From Coemansia sp. RSA 487 (taxonomy: Eukaryota; Kickxellomycota; Kickxellomycetes; Kickxellales; Kickxellaceae): a DNA stretch of 64,000 bases. The position numbers were made by a program, and so were the translations under genes. Numbering within the stretch: position 1 is the stretch's first letter; the number at the start of each line of letters is the position of its first letter. This document shows, one piece after another, positions 1-8,008 of the stretch. Where the stretch lies: the NCBI GenBank assembly GCA_027577595.1, contig JANBRJ010000056.1, positions 1 to 64,000 on the forward strand, in the 5' to 3' direction. The notes under the pieces were generated by a model. The model did no database searches. It was not told the origin of the DNA and saw only the letters and a list, made by a program, of their open reading frames with translations.

Positions 1-35
1 GCCATTGGGAAATAGGCAAACTTATTTTGAGCAGG

Positions 36-42
36 TATAAAA
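36..42 (+). promoter_or_regulatory. TATA box of the first small gene
   Basis: TATAAAA stands about 100 bases before the ATG at 146. A long pyrimidine-rich leader (about 76-130) follows. The same arrangement recurs before other small genes of this island. Confidence 0.5.
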
Positions 43-145
43 ATCAGGGACTATTGCCAACCACACTCAACCTTTCTTTTTCTTCCTTTCTTTTCTCCCT
101 TCCTCCCTTCCTTCATCTTTTCTTCTCATAGCAATATTTAGAATC

Positions 146-624
146 ATGTCTGACCAGCACACTTTACCTTCCACCAAGTCTCAAGAAGCACCCGCCATTG
201 CATCTGAAAAATCTATCGATGAACTTGTTCGAGAGCGCTACGCACCTGGTGCTATTTGCAACAATGACCATTGTTAGTTTCAACGCTGTCTCTGATAAAG
301 CGTATCCGCCAACTCTGCAGTGCTATTTGCGGCAAGGTCGATTGGATGACCAAGACAACGGATGCTGAGGTATGTACGCACTGGATTTCAAAATTCACAC
401 GGCAAGAGCCCGAGCTGGATGGCAAGAAGCTTGACTTCGTGGTTGACAAGCTCGAATTTTGCGCTACTTTGCATACTTCAGGGAATGGTATTTATCTTAG
501 CTCCGCAGAGCAGGTGTGGATCTCCGCTTCGCCCATCGACAAGGACATTGAAGAAGAAGCGAAGCGCTATGCGGCTAAACTAGAAGACGTCCCCCTACCA
601 GGGAAAGGGCTGGCACCCAAATAG
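146..624 (+). pseudogene. Small orphan gene, reading frame split
   Basis: I do not recognise this gene. A TATA box and pyrimidine-rich leader precede an ATG at 146, which opens a 43-residue frame beginning MSDQHTLPSTKSQEAPAIAS and ending at a TAG at 275-277. A second frame, open from about 271 to 624, has protein-like composition (for example KLDFVVDKLEFCATLHTSGN and KDIEEEAKRYAAKLED near its end). A good donor-like GTATGT lies at about 370, so either introns join the parts or the gene has decayed; I could not settle on a splice model. The downstream part suggests two beta strands then a charged helix, as in two other small genes nearby. No signal peptide is visible. Confidence 0.35.
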
Positions 625-742
625 CAACAACCAGGTTCTCAATCTCTGCAATTGTTGTAGCGTTTGTATGGCTACAAAAGCCAGACTTTTCATGAAAACA
701 AAGACAAGGAACCTTACTTCCGTCAAGACTTTTATTCGTAAC
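625..742 (+). repeat. SINE-like repeat, copy 1
   Basis: The stretch around 655-742 matches the tail of the element at 10,273-10,413: GTTTGTATGGCTACAAAAGC, then a GGAAC..TTCCGTC segment, then CTTTTATTCGTAACA. A box-B-like GGTTCTCAATC lies near 633. The left edge is uncertain and I see no target duplication. Confidence 0.5.
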
Positions 743-747
743 AGTTT

Positions 748-816
748 CAGTGAATCACCAAATCTCCCTCTATTTTATTGTATTTTGTAATGTTTCTAGG
801 TCAAAACTAATCTCCA
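748..816 (-). repeat. Dispersed repeat family C, copy 1
   Basis: About 68 bases beginning GTGAATCACC and containing CTCTATTTTATT. They match, in this or the reverse direction, 2,148-2,412 (split by an insertion), 53,886-53,951 and 56,632-56,699. The function is unknown. It may be the end of a longer element. Confidence 0.5.
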
Positions 817-872
817 AAATATATCAGAATCAAACAAGGCACTGCATGTAATTAAACTAGGAGCTGCGATAA

Positions 873-970
873 CAATTCGGTTTACAGGTGGCAGAACCGA
901 ATCGCAACATGGTTGACTCGCGCCGAGTCAATCATATTGGTGGATAGCATACGATATATGCTATCCAATG
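873..970 (+). repeat. Triple-hairpin repeat (family G), copy 1
   Basis: Three perfect inverted repeats follow each other. ATTCGGTT pairs with AACCGAAT (875-902, 12-base loop). TTGACTCG pairs with CGAGTCAA (913-931, 3-base loop). GGATAGCAT pairs with ATGCTATCC (942-966, 7-base loop). A second copy lies inverted at about 2,540-2,645 with compensating stem changes. It could be a palindromic mobile element or a structured RNA. Confidence 0.6.
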
Positions 971-1118
971 ATCGGAATAACTTCTTTTGTTCGATTTTAA
1001 AAAGTGAAAAAGGGCTTTTCCGTTCTGCTTGATTTTTACTACCATGTAACAAGAGTACTCTACCATTAATGACTGATATCCAAGAAAAAGACTTTTTGAA
1101 CATTAAACAAAAAAGCTT

Positions 1119-1382
1119 TGTGGCGGGTTTACCACGGACCCAGGATAAAATAACAGAGTAGTTTATAGATGTTTTTTTTATTCCTCAAATCTCGCTAAGA
1201 GTAAAATAATAAATAAAAATCCATGCCTTTCCAAGCAAGGCAATGACCACGGAAAGTGCTTTGTCCTTATATGTAACAGAGATCTGTTGCATGTAGTGTA
1301 CTATCGCAGTGTTAACATTTAGTGGCTGTACAAACCCGTGACAATGGGCCAACCTTGCACACGACAGCACACTAGCGTGACA
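1119..1382 (-). mobile_element. Solo LTR, family B
   Basis: This is a TG...CA bounded repeat of about 264 bases, read on the minus strand from TGTCACGCTAGTGTG. It shares two inner hairpins (TGTAACAGAG..CTGTTRCA and GCCTT..AAGGC types) with the copies at 4,627, 5,269, 9,390, 10,927 and 55,090. No internal retroelement coding region is near it. It is an old copy without an obvious target duplication. Confidence 0.65.
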
Positions 1383-1711
1383 TGATGCTACATGTGGCCG
1401 CACCTATTTACCTGGAGATGAGCCTTTACAAAACACACCGCCAGCCACCAGCAATGGTGACGCTGGTTCTAGAGCATCCGGCTGTTCTTAGCACATTTAC
1501 CAGAAGCCATGTGTTTGCAGTTATGCTAGTTATTTTTGTTTACTTCCAGCTTTTTATTTTTAATATAGTTTTTGTGACATTACTAAAATAGATACAGTGA
1601 GCTATCTTTGAGATGACTTGCCCTGTTTCCTGCATGAACATCTCTACATATTCAGCCAATCCTCTGCTGCTGCTCATGTTTTAGACTTGGCAATACATTC
1701 CATACCTTCCG

Positions 1712-1912
1712 TTAAATCCATTCGGCAGTGGTTGATTTAATTGAGATAGTCTCTCCGTCCATCTCTTTCTTATACTTTGCATACATTGCTCCAGTTGCTT
1801 CAGCGATGGCTTTTTGTTTAGTTTTCATACAGGACTCAAAATTAAATGAAATATTTACACCCTTGGATGTCGTGCAGCTCAAATATACAATGTATCCCTT
1901 ATTTTCTGGCAT
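1712..1912 (-). CDS. Small orphan protein, 66 aa
   Basis: I do not recognise this family. The start MPENKGYIVYLSC is preferred because a TATA box (minus strand, at 1,980-1,986) lies about 68 bases upstream. An earlier in-frame ATG at 1,951 would give 79 residues but sits only about 29 bases from the TATA box. The sequence suggests two beta strands (YIVYLSC, NISFNFES), a lysine- and alanine-rich helix (KAIAEATGAMYAKYKKEM) and a last strand (TISIKS). It has no signal peptide and no membrane segment, so it is probably cytosolic. Its layout resembles the 70-residue protein at 3,654-3,866, with weak identity. Composition is normal for a coding sequence, but no homologue comes to mind. Confidence 0.5.
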   Translation of the reverse strand: MPENKGYIVYLSCTTSKGVNISFNFESCMKTKQKAIAEATGAMYAKYKKEMDGETISIKSTTAEWI

Positions 1913-1979
1913 GGTTGAGAATTTAGAAATAGCTAGATTATTATTAAACATCTTCCAAGTGGGAGTGTTGGCCCTTGCC

Positions 1980-1986
1980 TTTTATA
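1980..1986 (-). promoter_or_regulatory. TATA box of the 1,712-1,912 gene
   Basis: On the minus strand the sequence reads GGCTATAAAAGGCAAGG, a strong TATA box about 70 bases before the preferred ATG. Confidence 0.5.
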
Positions 1987-2147
1987 GCCCTAATTTTTAT
2001 GTATATTATACCTGACTTGTAAGTCTGGGGCTGTTCATTTATTGACTGTGTGCTCTCCTGACTAGTTGGAGAATCTAAATAAAGTAGAAAATTAGAAACT
2101 ATCTATAAATACGTTTATAAAGGATATCCTAAACTAAAAATGCAACA

Positions 2148-2412
2148 CCAAAGATTGGTTTTAACCCACAATCTTTACAAAAGATAATAAAGCAGATGGA
2201 AGTTTCGGCGAACTGTCAAATTTAGTATGAATAAAAGTATATTCTTAAATCTCCAGAAGGAACCCCCTAGAAGAAACGATTTGTTTACGTGCGATGACAT
2301 GGCATGCTGCTAAGTAGTAGTAAACATACATCCGGTAATTAGATTTTGTATCACATCAAACATTCCTCTATTTTATTATTTTTTGTAAATGTTTGTTGGG
2401 TTAAATCTAATC
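2148..2412. repeat. Family C repeat, split by a family A element
   Basis: The outer parts (about 2,148-2,220 and 2,356-2,412) belong to family C. A family A element with a duplicated TCAAA (2,216-2,220 and 2,356-2,360) lies inside. The nesting shows that A was active after C. Confidence 0.55.
2221..2355 (-). mobile_element. Family A short element, copy 1 (solo-LTR-like)
   Basis: This 135-base element reads TGTGATAC...ATACTAAA on the minus strand and is flanked by a perfect 5-bp duplication TCAAA. Other copies start at 3,185, 3,412, 4,444, 10,508, 15,669 and 53,997. Fragments lie near 6,545, 12,520 and 54,285. There are no terminal inverted repeats. The 5-bp duplication and TG start suggest a very short solo LTR, although the end is not CA. 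Confidence 0.65.
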
Positions 2413-2527
2413 TCGTATGATGACTGGAAAACAGCTGAAGCCTATAATTTTACAAGCATTTTCTGAAATGGAACCAAAGTTTCCCAATTATTTATTAATG
2501 CAATCATGGCTTTTATAGCTGCATAAA

Positions 2528-2650
2528 AAGCGCTATTTGGATAACTGAATAGCATATATTGCATGCTATCCAACAATGTGATTGACTCAGCGTGAGTCAA
2601 TCATATTACGGCTCGGCTCTTCCATTTACAAGCCGGATCGCTATCACATG
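2528..2650 (-). repeat. Triple-hairpin repeat (family G), copy 2
   Basis: This is the inverted copy of 873-970. GAATAGCAT pairs with ATGCTATCC (2,547-2,571, one mismatch). TTGACTCA pairs perfectly with TGAGTCAA (2,582-2,600). CGGCT pairs with AGCCG (about 2,609-2,635). Stem bases differ from copy 1 on both sides at once, so pairing is kept. Confidence 0.6.
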
Positions 2651-2795
2651 TAATATTTTCATAATTATATATGTAGGTGCCATTACATTATTGTCATGTT
2701 TCTATGGTAATTTAATATTCGTGACTTCTTGTTCAAAAATTTAATCTATTTACACATGTACTTTTTTCATAGTAAAAAGTACAGGAAATTGTGAA

Positions 2796-2802
2796 TATAA
2801 AA
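2796..2802 (+). promoter_or_regulatory. TATA box of the 2,879-3,115 gene
   Basis: TATAAAA stands about 80 bases before the ATG at 2,879, with a short pyrimidine-rich stretch between. Confidence 0.5.
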
Positions 2803-2878
2803 GCTGAACAAGATCCTCTGCCTTTCTTTTACATGCATTGTAATTGCAGCTTGCTATTATTATAAAGCCACCGTAAAT

Positions 2879-3115
2879 ATGATAGATCCAAAGAAAAGAC
2901 TAGCTTTGGTGGATCATGTTGACCCATTTAATAGATCAAAGACGGAGAAATATATGCCCCCTGTAACTGAAAGTGATGCTGATGCACTTTTGAGAGGCAA
3001 TGACAAAGTATCCTCTATGCATTACACAAAGCTATATAGTGCTGGACAACGTGGTACAGCTATTTCACTAACAGTCAACACAGTAATTACAAATGTGAGA
3101 ATGGCTTATGATTAA
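2879..3115 (+). CDS. Small orphan protein, 78 aa
   Basis: I do not recognise this protein. The frame starts MIDPKKRLALVDHVDPFNRS and ends TNVRMAYD before TAA. It is the first ATG after a TATA box about 80 bases upstream. It is hydrophilic in its first half (TEKYMPPVTESDADALLRGN) and has a short beta-like stretch (GTAISLTVNTVITNV) near the end. No signal peptide, membrane helix or cysteine pattern is visible. The flanks are dispersed repeats on both sides. It could be a lineage-specific gene or the remaining exon of a longer one. Confidence 0.45.
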   Translation: MIDPKKRLALVDHVDPFNRSKTEKYMPPVTESDADALLRGNDKVSSMHYTKLYSAGQRGTAISLTVNTVITNVRMAYD

Positions 3116-3184
3116 GAATCCAATTGCACTGATCCAAGATAATGTGGCTGGACTACATTTCCTGTGGGGTTAGATTACATTTTC

Positions 3185-3318
3185 TGTGATACAAAATCTA
3201 ATCACCGGATGTATGTTCACTACTATTTAACAGCGTGCCATGCCATTGCAGGTACACAGATTGTTTCTTCTGGGGGTTGCTTCTTGAGTTTTAAGAATAT
3301 ACTTTTATTCATACTAAA
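3185..3318 (+). mobile_element. Family A short element, copy 2
   Basis: Runs from TGTGATACAAAATCTAATCA to ATACTAAA, the same unit as at 2,221-2,355 but in the opposite direction. No target duplication is visible. It faces another copy at 3,412. Confidence 0.6.
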
Positions 3319-3411
3319 CTATCTGTGGGGCTGGCCTCTATTCGATCTTGGTGATAGTAATGTTCCTAAAATATATTCAGAATTCGAGTTTTTATTTTTC
3401 ATTGTATTGAA

Positions 3412-3544
3412 TTTAGTATGAATAAAAGTATATTCTTAAAACTCAAGAAGGAATCAAGGGAAAAAAGATCTGTGTACCTGCGATGGCATGGCATGCTGTT
3501 AAATAGTGGTAGACATACATCCGGTAACTACATTTTGTATCACA
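3412..3544 (-). mobile_element. Family A short element, copy 3
   Basis: The reverse-oriented copy, TTTAGTATGAATAAAAGTAT to GTATCACA. With copy 2 it forms an inverted pair about 95 bases apart that could fold back. No target duplication is seen. Confidence 0.6.
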
Positions 3545-3653
3545 TGTGGGCATGTCTTTTTCTTTTCCTTTCTTTTCCTTGGAGTTTTTACGTAATGTAT
3601 TTTATTCATACTATACCAGTCTTCAAAAGGCATACCTCAGTCGAGGGTAAAAC

Positions 3654-3866
3654 CTACATTTCAATTGTATAATTTGTCACCTTTGTCCCATGTACAGTAT
3701 ATAGCTTCTTGTTGACTTCCCTTAGATACTCCTTTGCAGCCTTATTGACTGCTACAGAGGCATCTTTATCTTTAGCTACTATGACCGTTATTGGCACTAC
3801 CTTATCTTTTCCATTTGCATTGTAGCGCATAGTTGCGTTTACCACCTTCGTTGTTTGTTCCGACAT
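3654..3866 (-). CDS. Small orphan protein, 70 aa
   Basis: I do not recognise this family. The protein starts MSEQTTKVVNATMRYNANGK and ends VTNYTIEM. The start is the first ATG after a minus-strand TATA box at 3,925-3,931. Predicted layout by eye is a strand (VVNATMRYN), a strand (VVPITVIVA), a helix with regular alanines (AVNKAAKEYLREVNKKL) and a final strand (KVTNYTI). This matches the order in the 66-residue protein at 1,712-1,912. The helix surface is lysine-rich. There is no secretion signal. A small soluble beta-beta-alpha-beta protein is all that can be said. Confidence 0.5.
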   Translation of the reverse strand: MSEQTTKVVNATMRYNANGKDKVVPITVIVAKDKDASVAVNKAAKEYLREVNKKLYTVHGTKVTNYTIEM

Positions 3867-3924
3867 GTCTATTAGATGGATGTTGTTGTAGAATCATCAG
3901 AAGGAGTAGCTGCAATTGAGCTTC

Positions 3925-3931
3925 TTTTATA
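3925..3931 (-). promoter_or_regulatory. TATA box of the 3,654-3,866 gene
   Basis: On the minus strand the sequence reads GGTATAAAAGAAGC, about 60 bases before the ATG. Confidence 0.5.
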
Positions 3932-4443
3932 CCATTTCTGCCACCTCAATATTTGTAATTTTCAGATGCCTATTTCTGCTTTTAGCTCAAGCTAGCAAAA
4001 GTATACTATATTTCTTCCTATGGATATTTTTATGCATAATATTTCTTATTAAAAGATCTATTTTAGTAAGCCACTGATTTGGCTATTTCACCTTTCTGTT
4101 TTAGCAATTTAAAAAGCTTGAAATTTCCCTGCTATTGCAAATACCCAACAGCTTGACTAAAACAGATTGTGTCAAGCCACGTCATGTAAATAATATGAGC
4201 ATTAATAAGTATGGCTGCTGCTATTTGGAGAGATCCAGATATAAATATGATCAATTTCTTATTGCATTTTTTTAGCTATCTGTAAATAGATCCAAACAAT
4301 AAAAATTAGAATCAGAATCAGTATTACACAAACATTTAAATCAAACCAAGGCTCCTCTTCTTTGTTTATTCAGCAAAAACAACGGCTTTTATAGCCACCG
4401 AAATATTGCCAAGGAAAGCCTATGGTAGCTGTTAAGCATATAT

Positions 4444-4577
4444 TGTGACACAAAATCTAATTACCGGATGTATATTTACCATTATCTAGCAGCATGCCAT
4501 GTCATCGCAGGTAGACAGATCTTTTCTTCTCTTGGTCCCTTCTTCAGTTTGTATAATATACTTTTATTCATACAAAA
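4444..4577 (+). mobile_element. Family A short element, copy 4
   Basis: A diverged copy starting TGTGACACAAAATCTAATTA. A family B LTR fragment follows about 50 bases on, so several small elements accumulated here. Confidence 0.55.
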
Positions 4578-4626
4578 GGTAATACGAATAGTGTTATATA
4601 AATAGACACTTTAATCACAGGCCGAT

Positions 4627-4843
4627 TGTCATAGGTTTGCATAGCCACTAAATGTTAACATTGCAATAGTGCACTACACACAACAGAGAGCTGTTGCATA
4701 TAAAGGGCACCATTTCCTTAGGTATTACCTTTCTTGGAAAGGCATGGATTTTTATTTTATTATTTTTATCTGGTTGAACATAAAAAGTGAACATTATCTG
4801 TAGTATGTGTTATTTATCCCGGGCCCATGCTAGATTTGTCACA
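4627..4843 (+). mobile_element. Solo LTR, family B, partial
   Basis: Matches the inner and 3-prime parts of the family: the TTTGCATAGCCACTAAATG segment, the AACAGAGAGCTGTT hairpin, and an end reading ATTTGTCACA. The first part is missing or too diverged. It is an old copy. Confidence 0.55.
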
Positions 4844-4889
4844 GCACTTGAATAGGTGTATGATTGCGCGCAAAAATAAGAGATAAAAG

Positions 4890-4970
4890 ATAAAAATAGG
4901 GGACACCTGCCAAAAATACATTTACTTATTTGGTAATAGTAGGCAGTCTTGTAATTGGATTTGTCAATGG
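4890..4970 (-). repeat. Dispersed repeat family H, copy 1
   Basis: Contains CTGCCAAAAATACATTTACT and TAGGCAGTCTTGTAATT. The same stretch recurs in diverged form at about 5,918-5,990 (CATGCCAAAAATACATTTAA, TGGGCAGACTTATAATT). Only two copies are seen and the identity is unknown. Confidence 0.4.
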
Positions 4971-5070
4971 CAAAGTCTAACACCCCTATCCTATTATATA
5001 TTGTCATGCCGGCTTTTAATACAATAACAAGATATATGGTGTCATATCCTTGATGGGTGATTTCTGAATG

Positions 5071-5203
5071 GTGTCATGATCCTTTGTGGTTTACGGCTAT
5101 AAGATAGCCTAACACACATACCATTTTTCATACCATCCTTAGTTTTTGTTTAGAATATATACTATACTCCTACATAACAGTCCTAGCGTCTATAGTGTAA
5201 CAA
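5071..5203 (+). repeat. Dispersed repeat family F, copy 1
   Basis: Runs from GTGTCATGAT through GGTTTACGGCTATAA to AACAGTCCTAGCGTC and TAGTGTAACA. A similar stretch lies in island II at about 56,923-57,054, so the two islands share it. It could be a short LTR. Confidence 0.5.
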
Positions 5204-5268
5204 TGAGTCAACCATATTGTGGTTTAGCCCAGGCATCATGTCATTATCACACCCAGTTCCATCAACGG

Positions 5269-5518
5269 TGTGACGAATTTGCCATAGACCCAGAATAAAA
5301 TAACACAAAGTAATTATTCAATATCCTCTTCTTCAAACTAGATATAAGAAGAAAAATCCTTGCCTTCCTCAGAAGGCAATGACCCTCGGGAAATGCTGTC
5401 CTTATATGTAACAGGGGGCCGTTACATGTAGTGGACTATTGCATTGTTAGCGTTTAGTAGCTGTGCAAACCCATGACAATGAGTTTGCCTCGCATACGAC
5501 ACTCACACTAGCGTGACA
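5269..5518 (-). mobile_element. Solo LTR, family B, with target duplication
   Basis: This is the clearest copy: 250 bases, TGTCACGC...CGTCACA on the minus strand, flanked by a perfect 5-bp duplication AACGG (5,264-5,268 and 5,519-5,523). It holds both family hairpins. The intact duplication suggests it is younger than the other copies. It abuts the 3-prime end of the small gene at 5,508-5,756. Confidence 0.75.
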
Positions 5519-5756
5519 AACGGGACATTTTTTTAACAGTAGCACTAAGTTCCTTATCTTGTTTGTTGCGCAGTTTCTCCAGTAATTTTTTTTGTTTCGT
5601 AAGTGCAGTAGATTGAGTGTTTTCCATATATCCAATCACGGTATCCAATTCCCTTTTTGTTTGTAGTGCTTGGCTACTTAAAGTATTTAATTTACTTGCC
5701 AGTACTTTTATGCTATTATCCCCACCTTTTCCTACGGCGTTAAGTACTTTTCGCAT
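5508..5756 (-). CDS. Small coiled-coil-like orphan, 82 aa, ending in an LTR
   Basis: I do not recognise this protein. It starts MRKVLNAVGKGGDNSIKVLA and is mostly helical, with many Lys, Leu and Gln (QALQTKRELDTVIGY, TKQKKLLEKLRNKQDKEL), so a short coiled coil is likely. The frame stays open upstream to about 5,822, and an acceptor-like TAATTACAG lies just before the ATG, so an upstream exon is possible. The last codons and stop come from the family B LTR. The host sequence on the far side of the LTR would give TGA directly after KKMSR, so the insertion adds only about three residues. Confidence 0.4.
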   Translation of the reverse strand: MRKVLNAVGKGGDNSIKVLASKLNTLSSQALQTKRELDTVIGYMENTQSTALTKQKKLLEKLRNKQDKELSATVKKMSRLSR

Positions 5757-5917
5757 ATCTGTAATTAGAAAACAATTTTGCAAACAATGGTGAATAAAAC
5801 TGGTAATGGAGAGGATAGACAAGAAATGTCACAATTCCATCTGGCACTGGCAAATAATACTCTTATATATAATATTTGGTGATATGGTTGCATTCACTAA
5901 TATGGATTTTGAAATAA

Positions 5918-5990
5918 AAACAGGTGATACATGCCAAAAATACATTTAATAAACTGGCAATAATGGGCAGACTTATAATTAAAATTAGAC
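5918..5990 (-). repeat. Dispersed repeat family H, copy 2
   Basis: Diverged second copy of 4,890-4,970. It lies about 95 bases upstream of the open frame of the small coiled-coil gene. Confidence 0.4.
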
Positions 5991-6409
5991 CTATTAATGT
6001 CTTTTGATATTTTGCGCATAATTTAAATATGTATGGTGTGAAATATATGGCAACACTGACCAACCACTGGAATTTGGATAATGATATATGTCAGTTTCTG
6101 AGTTCTGGGATATTGAAATCGAGTTTAAACCCATACATGTTTTAGTATTGTTCCCAGCTCATTACTTTTTTCAAAAAATTATAAATATTCTCAATTCCAA
6201 TAATTCCAAGGCACGCTTGTTATTTGATACTAATGGAGCACTAAGCATAGTTGTAAACTGCACTTGCATAAATGAGTTTTATTGATTGTATGTTTCAATG
6301 CTCGTGGAAATCTGTGACGGTCATAAGCTATAACAGATATAAACAATACAGGTTATATACCAAGGGTTTCACTTTGAAACTAGACTATAACGCAACGCAC
6401 AAATTACAA

Positions 6410-6538
6410 AGAAAATCCCAACCGGACATCATCACAAGTTTAGTTGGTGTAGTGTTTGTATGGCTACAAAAGCCAGGCTGTTCATAAAAAATAAAAAGAC
6501 AAGGAACTTTAGTTCCGTCATGACTTTTATTTAAAACA
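6410..6538 (+). repeat. SINE-like repeat, copy 2
   Basis: The part from GTGTAGTGTTTGTATGGCTA (about 6,448) to TGACTTTTATTTAAAACA matches 655-742 and the reverse of 10,270-10,359. The head (about 6,410-6,447) is uncertain. A fragment of family A (GCATCCAGTAAATAAATC, GTGTCACA) follows directly. Confidence 0.5.
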
Positions 6539-7605
6539 ATAGATATGCATCCAGTAAATAAATCCCGTGTCACATAATTTTTACTGGTTTATGTTAGATG
6601 TCTTTGTCCGTTTGTCCTTGATTCTGGCCTCTGTGAACGATACAAGCGTTGTAATGATGCTAAAAAGGACTACACACTGTCAAATTGCGATTGCAGAGAG
6701 CTTTGACGGTCTATTTGGCTGGATGTGTGATCATATACACCGCCTGGAAACTGCTGGTCATCAATGAGCTGTTTCGTATGCTAATAAGGAATGTTTGTTT
6801 ATCTCTTTGGCATTTCCTTTGCTTTTCTATTCCTTTTATTTCCTGTGCTTTTCATGTTTGCATTTGTAATTTAGACATTTGCGTTTGACTTGAATATGCC
6901 GCTTTCAGCTGAAAACGATGGTCATGACATTGTTGCACAGTCAGGCATCAAGAGCACACACAGTTACAGAGATGGGCTCAGTTTAATAGCAGCCACGAAC
7001 AGCTGATGCTACCAACACTAGCGGATTCGCTGCTATTTCTGTGAGGTTTCCAGATACCCAACAGAGGGTGGCGGGGCTAGAGCTTCCTGTTGCTTCTAAT
7101 GGCTATACCAGTGATAGGACACCAAGCTTTTCTCACATATACCATCTAATAGGCAGTCTCAGCAAAGCCATTTTTTGGCTCGGCAGTCAGTCATTCTTCT
7201 GGCTTGGCAAAGACATGAGCCAGCCGATGCTGTTTGTGAAATCAAAGCACAAAAGAAAAACAAAACTGTGGAAAATCGAGTGTGATTGATTAGCCCACAA
7301 AAAATAAAATAAACAAAAGAAACTCTTCTTTTGTTGTTTGGTTCAGAGCTTTTCTCAGAGGAAATTGACGTATGAAAAAAAGAAGTTTGCTAAGCTGTTG
7401 AGAATGTAGATTTACACATTTACGTAACTTGGGTAAAGGGAAAAGAGAGAAATTCATTTTCTTGCAAAAAATAACCCTTTCTCGTACTGCGCAATTGATG
7501 CAGGTGGCTTTTGTTTTCGTTTTAATCATGAGATGTATTGGTGAAAAGCTTGATTGATTGAGATTGCAGAGCGCAAAGCTAGAAACCAAAAGTGTGCTTA
7601 TGAGA

Positions 7606-8008
7606 TTAGCTCAGGTCCTTGCCACCATTTCCACTGATGCAAATAATGAGTAGCTCATTGCTGGTCATAGCTGCGGCAACTTGCATTGCTTAGTAGATTG
7701 CATGCGATTCTTCGAGTGACGGAATGATGCATTCCAACTCGGCAAGGCTGCGGAAGCCCCCAAGCGCCTGGGCATCAATGACAGCATGGTGCTCAGCACG
7801 ACCAGTCGACTTAAGCCACGAATGCTCGGGTCCAACGCCAGGATAGCTAAGCCCGACTGCAATAGAGTGTGTTTCCATGGCTTGGCCCTTTTTGTCTTGC
7901 AGAAGATACGCCTTGGCACCGTGGAATACACCCAGAGCCCCAGCAGAAATTGTTGCCGAATGCCTGGAAGTATTGAAACCATCACCTGCAGCCTCTGCGC
8001 TGACAAGA
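7606..8008 (-). pseudogene. Tryptophan synthase beta-domain C-terminal fragment
   Basis: The minus strand encodes the last 130 or so residues of the beta domain of tryptophan synthase (fungal Trp5 type), a PLP enzyme that joins indole and serine. Visible matches are EAAGDGFNTSRHSAT, SAGALGVFHGAKAYLLQD, GLSYPGVGPEHSWLKS, DAQALGGF, ELECIIPSLEESHAIY, then SNELLIICISGNGGKDLS at the end. The family motif GRGDKD reads GNGGKD here. A TAA replaces a codon right after SHAIY. Everything N-terminal of this part, including the PLP lysine, is absent. It is a dead fragment embedded in repeats, and a functional copy must lie elsewhere. Confidence 0.85.

Noticed and set aside
3185-3544. Inverted pair of family A elements as one larger foldback transposon
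   Set aside because: The two copies lack shared outer target duplications, and independent insertion explains them.
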